Of a DNA stretch of 64,000 nucleotides, positions 1 to 7,974 are shown in pieces. Each line of letters starts with the position of its first letter. Position 1 is the stretch's first letter. Where the stretch lies: assembly GCF_014876185.1 (NCBI RefSeq), contig NZ_JADALJ010000001.1, positions 124,001-188,000 on the forward strand, written 5' to 3'. The notes under the pieces are model-generated. The model searched no databases, was not told the DNA's origin, and saw nothing but the letters and a program-made list of their open reading frames with translations. This DNA comes from Rufibacter sp. LB8. Its GTDB lineage: Bacteria > Bacteroidota > Bacteroidia > Cytophagales > Hymenobacteraceae. The position numbers were made by a program, and so were the translations under genes.

Positions 1-5
1 TAATA

Positions 6-1115
6 CTAAAGGACGTTCTGAATTGAACGGAAAGCGTAAGGATTTACTTTAGCATCTGCCATAACAGTGTAAGTAATTTTAACCTGTCCTGTTGAGGCCA
101 AAGAATAAGGGTCAACTAGGATTTCAACACCGTCACCGAAGGTTGCAACGTGTGCATGTTTGAAGTCACCAAAGATTAATTTGTTAGCACTCAATTTAGA
201 ACCTGCGTTCACCACTGGCACACCGTCAACCATTGAGTTTTCAGCTAGGAACAATCCTGAACCAGCATCTTTCTTAAGTGTCTTCATGCCGTAGTAAAGA
301 GACTTTCCAGCAACAAACCTAGCATTAGTGAAATCTTCAATATCTACTGAACCTTGAAGCAACATAGCATCTTCATAAGTCAATGTAGTCTTGGTAGCTC
401 CTGAGGCTCTACCTGCCAAAGTCAAAGTAGCATCATTGATAACTTGGTTAGCCAATTCACCAGAGATAGCCCAACCAATAGCGTTTTCAACTTGCATAAG
501 GAACTCAGCGTTGGTAGCTGTCTGGGCAAGATACTCTCTTGAAAATGTCATGGAGCCTTGAACACGTCTAGCAGATAGCGTAGCATATTTCAAGTCTTTA
601 GCAGAATCTGCAACTGCTGCACCCTCGGCATAAAATGCCGCACCTGTCGATTTAGAGAATACCAAACCAATATTGGCCTTAGAGTTAGGGTACATGGTTA
701 CGCCCAATTTTTCAAGGATTCCACCCTCACTAACTGAAGTAAAATTGGTTACCTTATCATAATGGTCTGCATGGCTAGCCTTGGTGTAGCTTCTAAGTTC
801 AGGGATATTGAATTTACTTACATTGCTTCTACCTTCAAGAACATCTCTCAAAGCTTTAAGAGCGTCAAAACTTCTACCTTCTTCTTTCACTTCAGCCTCA
901 ACCTCTTTTTTTACTTCTTCTTTATTCAATTCTTGTTCAGCTTCCAAAGTTTCAATTTCAACTTTCAAAGCTTCTACTAATTCTTTAGCAGTATTCCAGT
1001 CTCTCAATTCCAATTCAGTCTTCATTCTACCTTCTGTTTCTGCGAGGGTAGTAATAGCTTTCATTTTTTCAATTGTAGAGTTTCTTTGATTTTTTAGTTC
1101 TGTAATTCTTTTCAT
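6..1115 (-). CDS. Phage major capsid protein, HK97 family
   Basis: This 369-residue protein has the usual layout of an HK97-fold capsid precursor. A highly charged coiled-coil segment (about residues 1-85, rich in Glu and Lys) resembles the delta/scaffold domain that the prohead protease removes. A mature shell domain follows. Tail-end features such as the GDFKHAHVATFGDG segment and the C-terminal KVNPYAFRSIQNVL are typical of the family. It is the last gene of the packaging/head module visible here and follows the protease gene by 37 bp, as expected. The stop is TAG at 6-8, which shows that amber acts as a normal stop in this element. Confidence 0.9.
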   Translation of the reverse strand: MKRITELKNQRNSTIEKMKAITTLAETEGRMKTELELRDWNTAKELVEALKVEIETLEAEQELNKEEVKKEVEAEVKEEGRSFDALKALRDVLEGRSNVSKFNIPELRSYTKASHADHYDKVTNFTSVSEGGILEKLGVTMYPNSKANIGLVFSKSTGAAFYAEGAAVADSAKDLKYATLSARRVQGSMTFSREYLAQTATNAEFLMQVENAIGWAISGELANQVINDATLTLAGRASGATKTTLTYEDAMLLQGSVDIEDFTNARFVAGKSLYYGMKTLKKDAGSGLFLAENSMVDGVPVVNAGSKLSANKLIFGDFKHAHVATFGDGVEILVDPYSLASTGQVKITYTVMADAKVNPYAFRSIQNVL

Positions 1116-1152
1116 TTAGTATTTTAGTTTCTTATATAAACGTAATTTTTAT

Positions 1153-1782
1153 TTATTTTAATTTTAATATTTCAATTTTAAATGCATCGTAATAAGTATC
1201 AAATATTTTAGGCTCTTCTACTTTGGTAAATTCATTATAACTTCTTTCAGCTACCTCTAAATCAGTGTTAGCATAAGCACCATCAACCACAACCGAAACA
1301 TCATATAAACCTGAAACCTCACTGATATACCTAACTGTATCTTCGCCCTCAGTTACCCATCTTTCATTGTCTTTTGATACCGTAAAAACAAAAGAACATT
1401 CAAACAAGTCACCAGATTTAACCCTTTCATAAGTGTCATTACTAACAGTTGAGTTATTTAATGTTGCTCTGAATTTCAAACCGAATTCATCTACTGACAA
1501 TTCAAGTGAATTAACGTTTTTGCTTTTATTCAAACGTGCCAAAGGTTCATTCCTGTTATGCTGGTATGTCAACACTACATCTAAATCAGAAGAAGCTAGA
1601 ACGCTATCAAATGCAGAACGCTCAATTACTTCATAAAAGATTTTGCCGTTTTCAAATAGCAATTTAGAACGCTGGTTAAACACTGAAGCGTAACCCTCAA
1701 TTATTTTATTACCAGATTCATCTGTTGATGCTCTGGTATTTTCGCTTTCTGTTGCCTTAAATAATATTCTCTTTTCCTTCAT
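1153..1782 (-). CDS. HK97-family prohead protease
   Basis: The 209-residue product matches the phage prohead maturation protease family. Visible features are the N-terminal IIEGYASVFNQRS stretch, the central LTYQHNRNEPLAR segment that carries the catalytic His of the family, and the SGDLFECSFVF strand with the Ser region. The enzyme would cleave the capsid delta domain during head assembly. The start overlaps the end of the portal gene by 26 bp, which suggests translational coupling, and the capsid gene lies directly downstream. Family and position agree, so the call is firm, although the catalytic residues are assigned by family knowledge only. Confidence 0.88.
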   Translation of the reverse strand: MKEKRILFKATESENTRASTDESGNKIIEGYASVFNQRSKLLFENGKIFYEVIERSAFDSVLASSDLDVVLTYQHNRNEPLARLNKSKNVNSLELSVDEFGLKFRATLNNSTVSNDTYERVKSGDLFECSFVFTVSKDNERWVTEGEDTVRYISEVSGLYDVSVVVDGAYANTDLEVAERSYNEFTKVEEPKIFDTYYDAFKIEILKLK

Positions 1783-2971
1783 TTTCTTGTGTTGTATTTT
1801 GGTCTTCTACCGCTATATATTGCGCCTGTAGATAATGCTTGTCACCACCCTCAAAAGTTTCAAAGCCTTCTAATGTTGCTATCTCATTTGCAGTGATTGC
1901 GCCCATTGATTGCATTGATTTGAAATAATTGACTCTTGTAGCCATGTCAGATTCCATGTTGCCATTGAAATTAAATTCAATAGATACACCTGCATCAATT
2001 TCCATATCAGATAACAACTTATTCTCTAATTCCTGTTTAATCATTCTTGAAATAGGGGCAAGGGTGTTAGTTTTAAACGCTAGGTTGTTTTGTTCTAAGG
2101 ATGCATAAGAACCACCATCTGCATTCAGGAAGTGTAGAGGCACCCCGTAGAGAGCCGAAATATCACGTTTGCTAAAGTGCATTGATTCTAGTATCTGGGC
2201 ATCTTGGATTGAACCACCAGTGATTGAATTGACTTTAAAACCTGCTGGTAATACTGGAACCTTGCGTGTATTCAATGAACCAGAATATTCTTTCTTGATA
2301 TTGTCAACAGCTTCTTGAACTCCTTTAGTACCGAAATTCAAAATGTCTGAAGAGATGTATTTATCAATATTCAAATTGTTTTTATAGGTTGAATTTAGCG
2401 TTGTTCTGCCATGCCAAATGTTATTCAATTCCTGATAGATAACCTCAACGGGGTTAATGCCCATGACACCAATTGATGAAATGAATCTGAGGTGTATCAC
2501 GTCATCATTATGTAGAGTTTCACCATTTTTATTACCATCCTTCAACCTGTAGTAATAGAGGTTGTTACCTGTAATCTTATATCCTTTAATCTCACTGTTA
2601 GGAATGATTTCTAAACTAATAACATTGCCTTTTGAATCCCTCAAAATCTTTGCAAATGCATTGCCAGTATCTAGCATCTGCATTAACATCATTTGAATGA
2701 AATTATAGGACGTTGTGTAGGCGTTTGGTGCTGAATGCAGGAGTTTATATAGCTTGTGTTGTTTGTGTTTAACCTTGCCTTTCTCAGTGTCCTTTAAGTA
2801 TACCTCTAAAGGTAGTTTAGCTAATTGCTGCGCTATAACCTTTTGACAAGTCACCAGCGTAGAGATGTATTCACCAGAATAATTTGCATTAGAGTCACCC
2901 ATCAACATTTCAGGATGGAAAACAGTAATATTGTTTGTCGCTTTAGTGAATAAATTTTGTAAAATGCCCAA
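1757..2971 (-). CDS. Phage portal protein, HK97 family
   Basis: The 404-residue product is a head-tail connector (portal) subunit. Family hallmarks are the N-terminal region that binds at the vertex, the segment VTCQKVIAQQLAKLPLEVY, the DVIHLRFIS strand and the central SKRDISALYGVPLHFL motif with GSYASLEQ after it. These last two are very characteristic of the HK97/lambda-like portal family. Length is normal. It sits between the large terminase and the prohead protease, the canonical order, and overlaps the latter. Confidence 0.92.
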   Translation of the reverse strand: MGILQNLFTKATNNITVFHPEMLMGDSNANYSGEYISTLVTCQKVIAQQLAKLPLEVYLKDTEKGKVKHKQHKLYKLLHSAPNAYTTSYNFIQMMLMQMLDTGNAFAKILRDSKGNVISLEIIPNSEIKGYKITGNNLYYYRLKDGNKNGETLHNDDVIHLRFISSIGVMGINPVEVIYQELNNIWHGRTTLNSTYKNNLNIDKYISSDILNFGTKGVQEAVDNIKKEYSGSLNTRKVPVLPAGFKVNSITGGSIQDAQILESMHFSKRDISALYGVPLHFLNADGGSYASLEQNNLAFKTNTLAPISRMIKQELENKLLSDMEIDAGVSIEFNFNGNMESDMATRVNYFKSMQSMGAITANEIATLEGFETFEGGDKHYLQAQYIAVEDQNTTQENEGKENII

Positions 2972-3020
2972 TTTAATTAGTGTTAATTGTAGTAATTAAC
3001 GTAATAGAAAGAAAGGTGAA

Positions 3021-4703
3021 TTAGAAAACCAATTTATCTTCATTGATATCTTTCAAATAAACAGATAGACAATTAAGCATAGCCATTACACCGTCAATAG
3101 TATCACATCCTTTTTTATTTTTCATTGGCTTGACATTGCCGTTTGAATCAAAGTATAGGCGAATGTTACCAAACATCCATTTATTGAGTGCATTATCAAT
3201 CAATACATCTTCATCATAAATTATTTTTTCCAGATACTTAGTTGCACCTGATAAACCACCTACACTCTGACTAACTGCCTCACACATTAACCCTTCATTT
3301 TTTAATTTTGGTGTTAATAGTGCTGCGCTCCACATGTCGTAACCAACTTTGAGAATATTATATCTTTCTGCTAAACCTGAAATTAAATCAAATATATAGT
3401 CATAGTCTATTGTCGGTGAATCTACCTCAACCAGTTCACCAGACTCAATAAATGGTGACAAATCAAACCCATTTTTTCTAACCCTGTTTTTAATGTTGTT
3501 TGTCTTGATATTAAAATTCTTGAATCTGAATTTAGGGTTAGTGTCAGTTGGTGGAAACATCAAACTAACAGAAGTAATGTCTCTGGTTGATGAAAGGTCA
3601 AACCCTAAATAGCAATCTTCACCTAATAATGAATCTTCATCATGGCTATTAACCCATACTCTATCCAATATTTCTTCCTCAATAAATACCTCATCAAGAT
3701 TTGCGAAAAACATGTTGAGATTAAGTGTAATGAAGTTGATTAAACTTGATTTACTATATCTCTTTTGCTCGTATAAATCAGTTAATTCTTTAAGCCTTAT
3801 AATCTTTGGATTAGATAATGATGGGTTTGCCTTTATCTACGTTGAAGGGTCATTTATTTCTTCAATTGAATCTAGGCCAAACATCATTATAAATATATTT
3901 TCGTCTTCCTTCTCTTGCCTCAACACCTTTTTTAAGTGTTGCTCATAATCAAACTGAAAATGTCCATTAAGTAAAAAACCTCTGGTTGAAGTCATTGACA
4001 TTAACGGGCTTTTAATGCCTATCTGACCTGACTTTAACATGTCTGGCAGTTGGCTATCATTGAATAAATGTGTCTCGTCTAACAGTGCGAAATTTGGCCT
4101 AATTGAGTTAAGCTTTTCAGGGTCACCAGTTGAAGATTTAATAAAAGAGTTGGTTTTGCTAGTCTTGTATCTTAGACTATAGAATAGATTCCTGATTCTC
4201 TTCTTTAATGCTGCTGAATTGCTAACTAAGTCCTTTGTAATCTTGAGAGAGTTGTTAGCTAGTTCTCTAGTATCACTGATTAGGTATACCTGCGCATCTA
4301 GCGCATTGTCACCAGCCAAATGATAAAGAGCCTGTATACATGCCAAGGTGCTCTTACCTGCCTTCCTAGCGATTGAAAGAAAGGACGTGGTGAAACGTCT
4401 ATCTTCAGTGTCAGTGTAGTAGAAGCCGTAAATATTGGCAAGGTAGAAGACCTGAAAGGGTTCTGGTTGAAAGGTGGTGTACTGGTTATCCTGATTGATT
4501 TTGATGTATGAGAGAAAGTAAAAGAACTTGTCTAGCTTGTCTAACCTGAATGTATAGATAGGGTTGAGCCTGTCTCTTTTATAGCGTTCAACAGCAAGTT
4601 TGATATCTTGGTTAGTCAGGATAGTACCATCAATAACACCTGTTACATAGTGTTCTAATTTAGCTAGTTGGGCATCAATATATTTTCTTTGTTCGTCTTT
4701 CAA
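3021..4703 (-). pseudogene. Phage terminase large subunit, interrupted by one in-frame TAG
   Basis: The reading frame from 4703 to 3021 is open for 560 residues except for one amber codon at 3839-3837 (codon 289). The first part (288 residues) holds the packaging ATPase, with a Walker A-like SIARKAGKSTLAC and a Walker B-like NFALLDE. The second part holds the nuclease domain, with GFDLSSTRDIT carrying an acidic metal ligand. Reading across the stop gives DPST-stop-IKANPSLSN, where large terminases normally read DPSTWIKANP. The simplest explanation is TGG to TAG at that Trp. The downstream piece has an internal Met at 3713, so two separate polypeptides are formally possible. Alternatives are a sequencing error, amber suppression, or real inactivation of packaging. 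Confidence 0.85.
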
Positions 4704-4721
4704 TTAAGGTTAAATATTGCT

Positions 4722-5090
4722 TCAATTCTTATTGTAATTCAGGTAATCAAAACCATCTTCATCATTCTCATTTCCTTCATTCAGTAACTTAAATATTAAG
4801 CTGTCATGTACTGATAACCCCATCTGTTTGCTAATGCTTTGGATGTTCTTTAATGATTCATTCTTGGTAGTTACATTGGGATTTTTAACACGAAATGTAC
4901 CATCTCCATTTCCAGCCACTGTAAGACCTTCAACACTGATAGCTGTGACCGCCTGTAGATAGATTCTATACTCAGTTACAAACATTTCAATTAGATAGCT
5001 GAATGCATCAATATTATACCCCTTTTCAGTCAAATATATTTCTATCTGTTTGCGTATCAGTTTGCCTTTTTTTTCGGTGTTGTCTTTCAT
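4722..5090 (-). CDS. Phage terminase small subunit, P27 family
   Basis: This 122-residue protein has the pattern of P27-type small terminases: an N-terminal helical part, the stretch TVAGNGDGTFRVKNPNVTTK, and a final helical block with SLKNIQSISKQMGLSVHDSL, where the family has the conserved lGLtp segment. The protein would recognise the packaging site and recruit the large subunit. It lies 18 bp upstream of the large terminase gene in the same direction. It stops with TGA. Confidence 0.8.
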   Translation of the reverse strand: MKDNTEKKGKLIRKQIEIYLTEKGYNIDAFSYLIEMFVTEYRIYLQAVTAISVEGLTVAGNGDGTFRVKNPNVTTKNESLKNIQSISKQMGLSVHDSLIFKLLNEGNENDEDGFDYLNYNKN

Positions 5091-5226
5091 TTATTAGCTA
5101 TTTATAGGGGGTACCCCCCTTGTGGCCGATTTAGTGAGAGCGAGAGGGGTGCATGGTTTGAAGGGAGGCGTTTTTTGAAATTACTAACGCCCCCCTGTGA
5201 ATATATTAACGAAAATAAATTATTTT
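5091..5226. other. GC-rich non-coding stretch before the small terminase gene; candidate cos/packaging region
   Basis: This 136-bp stretch stands out in AT-rich surroundings. It has a G5-TA-C6 palindrome at 5107-5119, G-rich direct motifs (gagaggggtgcatgg, gaagggaggcg) and a C-run (acgcccccctg) near 5190. In phages that carry an HNH nuclease beside the terminase, the cohesive-end site usually lies next to the small terminase gene. The assignment rests only on position and composition. Confidence 0.35.
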
Positions 5227-5745
5227 TTAATTTGGAATGTTAACTGGTGCTAATCCTAAATTAATTAAGGCCATGTCGTAGGCTCTAGCTGCCTCAACCT
5301 CTGTTTTAAATGTCCCTAAATGTTTTGATTTTTTATCAACCATTATAGACGCTTTGATATAATTGTAGGTGCTGCATATACAAACACCAATATATTTAGA
5401 TGTTGTGTTGCCGTTCTTTTTATTTACTCTATTTTGCTGGTTCTCTCTTACTGTAACCCATCTGAGGTTTTCTAATCTATTGTCTGTCTTGACACCTGAT
5501 AAATGGTCACATAAACTCTTACCCTCAATAGGTTCTGAAAAATTATTTAAAACAAGATTGTGTACCTTAAATGTCTTTCCTTTTTTATCTTGATATAATG
5601 TAACTGTTAAATATCCAGTACCATCAACAGTTTGTCTTAATTCTTTTTCCTTATTGAATTTTAAACTCTTAACTCTTCCTAGGTTGCTAACTTGATATTC
5701 GCCATTGAAGCCTTTTATATTTTTCCAAAATTCTATTTGATTCAT
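5227..5745 (-). CDS. Free-standing homing endonuclease (NUMOD4-HNH-AP2)
   Basis: The 172-residue product has three recognisable parts. Residues about 5-40 form a NUMOD4 DNA-binding motif (FWKNIKGFNGEYQVSNLGRV). Residues about 55-100 form an HNH_3 nuclease (VHNLVLNNF, then DHLSGVKTDNRLENLRWVT). Residues about 115-165 form an AP2-like DNA-binding domain (SKYIGVCI, then KHLGTFKTEVEAARAYD). Such genes are selfish elements that cut and copy themselves into allelic sites in phage genomes. It stands between the HNH nuclease gene and the small terminase, next to the presumed packaging site, a frequent insertion point. There is no sign that it splits a host gene. Confidence 0.9.
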   Translation of the reverse strand: MNQIEFWKNIKGFNGEYQVSNLGRVKSLKFNKEKELRQTVDGTGYLTVTLYQDKKGKTFKVHNLVLNNFSEPIEGKSLCDHLSGVKTDNRLENLRWVTVRENQQNRVNKKNGNTTSKYIGVCICSTYNYIKASIMVDKKSKHLGTFKTEVEAARAYDMALINLGLAPVNIPN

Positions 5746-5831
5746 TATTCGTATTCATATCTTTTTGTTTTTAAGGTTTATAATTGATTTAATTAATTAT
5801 TCCTTGGTTTATACTTGTATTTATTGTCCTG

Positions 5832-6116
5832 CTATTTTAACAGTGTTTTAAGCCAATCATTCAACTTATTAACTTCTGTTGGCCTCTTGTTCTCTGAAGA
5901 TGTTTTGATTGAATGACAGGATTTACAGAGTGTTTGTAGGTTATCGTAATCAAGTTTTAAATCTGGCCTTTTAGCTATACTCAAAACGTGGTCAATGTCA
6001 GAACCTAGGGTTATTATTCCTTTCTTCTGGCAATGTGTGCATAGAGGGTCATTAGCTAATTTTCTTGCACGTAATTTTCTCCATGCTGTTGAGGTGTAAA
6101 ATTTACTATTATCCAT
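5832..6116 (-). CDS. Phage HNH endonuclease
   Basis: A compact 94-residue HNH nuclease. It shows FYTSTAWRKLRARKL, a zinc-binding CTHC pair, the catalytic core DIDHVLSIAKRPDLKLDYDNLQ and the second zinc pair CKSCH. Phages with HK97-type packaging often carry such a protein next to the terminase, where it helps DNA cleavage at cos (known for the HK97 gp74 family). The gene overlaps the end of the sigma-like gene by one base at 6116. The stop is TAG. Confidence 0.9.
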   Translation of the reverse strand: MDNSKFYTSTAWRKLRARKLANDPLCTHCQKKGIITLGSDIDHVLSIAKRPDLKLDYDNLQTLCKSCHSIKTSSENKRPTEVNKLNDWLKTLLK

Positions 6117-6529
6117 TAAATCAATATTTCATCTTCATCTATAATATTTGAATTCTGGTTTGCTATATTTTTCCTGATTATATCTGCTGTTACTAATGCA
6201 TCCCTTTTGTTTTGCACCTTTTGGGTTCTTAGCATATCAAGAATCCTATTTCTAAATAGTGTGAATAGTGCGTTGTATATGTTGCCACTGAATTTATCTA
6301 TTCGCTCTTTTTTATTCAGGAAGTGGAAAAGTAATTCAGATGTAATGTCATCTTTAATATATTCATCTTCATTATTAAACTGGAAACGGCTAACAGCGTT
6401 ATTGATTATGGTTAGTAAGTCGTTATATATAAACTTTCCAAAATATCTTTCTCTTTTATCTTCTGGTAATGTTAGGTAATGTGTAAAGTTCTTATTGAAT
6501 TCTTTTTTGTTTATGTTGGTTTCTCTCAA
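6116..6529 (-). CDS. Sigma-70 region 2-like protein, possible phage late-gene regulator
   Basis: The 137-residue product resembles region 2 of sigma factors: a helix with INNAVSRFQF, an acidic stretch NEDEYIKDDITSELL, then FSGNIYNALFTLFRNRILDMLRTQK, which recalls the conserved region 2.2-2.3 run that ends in an Arg-rich helix. A region 4 DNA-binding half is not visible, and the C-terminus is acidic. It lies immediately before the head/packaging genes, where a late transcription activator would fit. The assignment is by pattern only; a small unrelated helical protein remains possible. Confidence 0.5.
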   Translation of the reverse strand: MRETNINKKEFNKNFTHYLTLPEDKRERYFGKFIYNDLLTIINNAVSRFQFNNEDEYIKDDITSELLFHFLNKKERIDKFSGNIYNALFTLFRNRILDMLRTQKVQNKRDALVTADIIRKNIANQNSNIIDEDEILI

Positions 6530-6540
6530 TTGTATTCATG

Positions 6541-6693
6541 CTAATTCTTTCTTTGGTTATTTTTAACATCTGTCAATCTGTCTATTAATATCAATAGTAA
6601 TATAACTGCAATGCTGTGTAGGGTGAATGCTAGTATTAGGTAGAGTAGGGCTAGCAATATCACTAGCCCAATTATCATTTGTTTATTAATCAT
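6541..6693 (-). CDS. Small membrane protein, 50 residues
   Basis: An ATG at 6693 opens a 50-codon frame that ends with TAG at 6543-6541. The product begins MINKQMIIGLVILLALLYLI. It has two adjacent hydrophobic stretches (about residues 6-23 and 25-38) and ends in a charged tail (DRLTDVKNNQRKN). The start overlaps the stop of the preceding gene by 8 bp, which is typical of phage gene packing. No family is recognised. A holin-like or other small membrane function is possible but unproven. Confidence 0.5.
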   Translation of the reverse strand: MINKQMIIGLVILLALLYLILAFTLHSIAVILLLILIDRLTDVKNNQRKN

Positions 6694-6934
6694 TATTATT
6701 TAATTCTATTTTATTAATTTTTGATTGTATTATTGTTTCTGCACTTTCTTCAAATAAATAATGAATTTTTTCAATCTCATTTTCTATTTTTTCTGCTTCT
6801 GAATTTGAGTACGTTGTATCTGCAACTAATTGTAAAATTTCTGTTATATTAATTGTTATACTTAATAAATTCGTAATTCTGCTAATTGTTCCACTTAAAC
6901 CATTTAATATATAAATCCCTTTTTTTTCTCCCAT
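6686..6934 (-). CDS. Hypothetical phage protein, 82 residues
   Basis: The 82-residue product is not recognised. It begins with a short amphipathic or hydrophobic stretch (YILNGLSGTISRITNLLSITINIT), followed by Glu/Lys/Ile-rich helical sequence (SEAEKIENEIEKIHYLFEESAE) that could form a coiled coil. It is tightly packed between two co-directional small genes, 3 bp after the upstream gene and overlapping the downstream one. This supports it as a real gene. A role cannot be assigned. Confidence 0.55.
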   Translation of the reverse strand: MGEKKGIYILNGLSGTISRITNLLSITINITEILQLVADTTYSNSEAEKIENEIEKIHYLFEESAETIIQSKINKIELNNND

Positions 6935-6937
6935 ATT

Positions 6938-7123
6938 TTATTTATTATTTAATTCTATTGCTTCTGCTAATATTCTTTCGGCTTCAGCTAATTTTATTTT
7001 AATTGTGTCGATGTGTGATTGAGCTTCTTTAATCAATCCTTTCATTTCTTTAAAGTCCTGTTTAACTTCTGTTTTGAATTGTTGTGAGGTCTTAATGATT
7101 TCCCTAATTGTTCTTATATCCAT
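6938..7123 (-). CDS. Hypothetical phage coiled-coil protein, 61 residues
   Basis: A 61-residue, almost entirely helical and charged product (for example KTEVKQDFKEMKGLIKEAQ and IKIKLAEAERILAEAIE). Its heptad-like spacing suggests a coiled coil. It begins the run of short overlapping genes that leads to the packaging module. No family is recognised. Confidence 0.5.
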   Translation of the reverse strand: MDIRTIREIIKTSQQFKTEVKQDFKEMKGLIKEAQSHIDTIKIKLAEAERILAEAIELNNK

Positions 7124-7346
7124 TGTTTTAAGTCTTTCTATTATTAAATAGGTGAAAAATAAAAAGTGATAGGGTTTTAAGGTGTTTTAGATGGAAATAG
7201 AAGAAAATAATTGATTTTATTTTTTAAAGGCTCAATAGAACCTTAATTAAGGCTTTCTCTTTATCAGTTAGTTTTGGTTTGTTGTTAGTCATGGTGTCTT
7301 TTAATTAAATACGTTGTCTTTATTCTTTTTAATAAATAGTGTTATT
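7124..7346 (-). other. Short gap with a possible 22-codon ORF
   Basis: This AT-rich 223-bp gap has one minus-strand mini-ORF at 7292-7224, coding for MTNNKPKLTDKEKALIKVLL plus two residues. It could be a leader peptide or chance. No terminator or other structure stands out. Confidence 0.3.
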
Positions 7347-7703
7347 TTAATTTATTAATGATTCAGTCAAAAGTTTATGCATTGAGTCTAGCTTCTCTTG
7401 GGAATAAGTGTAGCCAAATGCCCTATCTTCTTTGTTAGCCTTCTTGACTGTCATTTTACTTTCAATGATGCCAGATTCATTATATCTTATTGTCAGAGTC
7501 TTTAAAGGGTTAATGCCATAAGTAGTGCCAAACCTCATGAAAACATCAAATACCAGTACTCTGGTTGAAGTTTCTTTGGGCTGTTCTTTTCTCAATCTTA
7601 AATAGTCACCAGTAATTGAGGCTTTGTTATTTATTGGAACCAATAGGTTTTTAAGTCTAGGCTGTCTCTCAGTTGTAAATAGTTCTAATTGTTGAGTTGT
7701 CAT
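7347..7703 (-). CDS. Hypothetical phage protein, 118 residues
   Basis: The product is not recognised. It starts MTTQQLELFTTERQPRLKNL, a short motif (QLELF) of the kind that binds the beta sliding clamp in replication proteins (consensus QLxLF). The rest is mixed strand/helix with many basic residues. Gene order places it between the replication gene and the packaging half. The clamp-binding idea comes from the five-residue motif only, so it is tentative. The upstream gene ends 1 bp before its start, so the two are probably co-translated. Confidence 0.6.
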   Translation of the reverse strand: MTTQQLELFTTERQPRLKNLLVPINNKASITGDYLRLRKEQPKETSTRVLVFDVFMRFGTTYGINPLKTLTIRYNESGIIESKMTVKKANKEDRAFGYTYSQEKLDSMHKLLTESLIN

Positions 7704-7704
7704 T

Positions 7705-7947
7705 TTAGAATAAATCTTTTAGTTCAAACTTTAAATCCCCTTTTTTATAAGTTTTCAAAATTTTTAATTTGGCTTCATAAATTTTTATAGTTTTTAAATA
7801 GTTTCCTGCTTTAAGGTACTCTTCAAGATGTACTGCCATCTCTAGGCTTTCTTTTATACTGTTAATAAATGATTTGTGGTTATATATCATTTTCATTACT
7901 ACAATATCTTTTCTCTTCTGTTGTTTAATTCTTTCTTCTCTTCTCAT
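7705..7947 (-). CDS. Hypothetical basic phage protein, 80 residues
   Basis: An 80-residue, Lys/Arg-rich helical product (MRREERIKQQKRKD at the start; KIYEAKLKILKTYKKGDLK near the end). It lies 27 bp after the replication gene and 1 bp before the next gene, in the same direction. No family is recognised. A nucleic-acid-binding role would fit the charge and the place but is not shown. Confidence 0.55.
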   Translation of the reverse strand: MRREERIKQQKRKDIVVMKMIYNHKSFINSIKESLEMAVHLEEYLKAGNYLKTIKIYEAKLKILKTYKKGDLKFELKDLF

Positions 7948-7974
7948 ATTGTTATAAATTTTAATATTAGTTGT

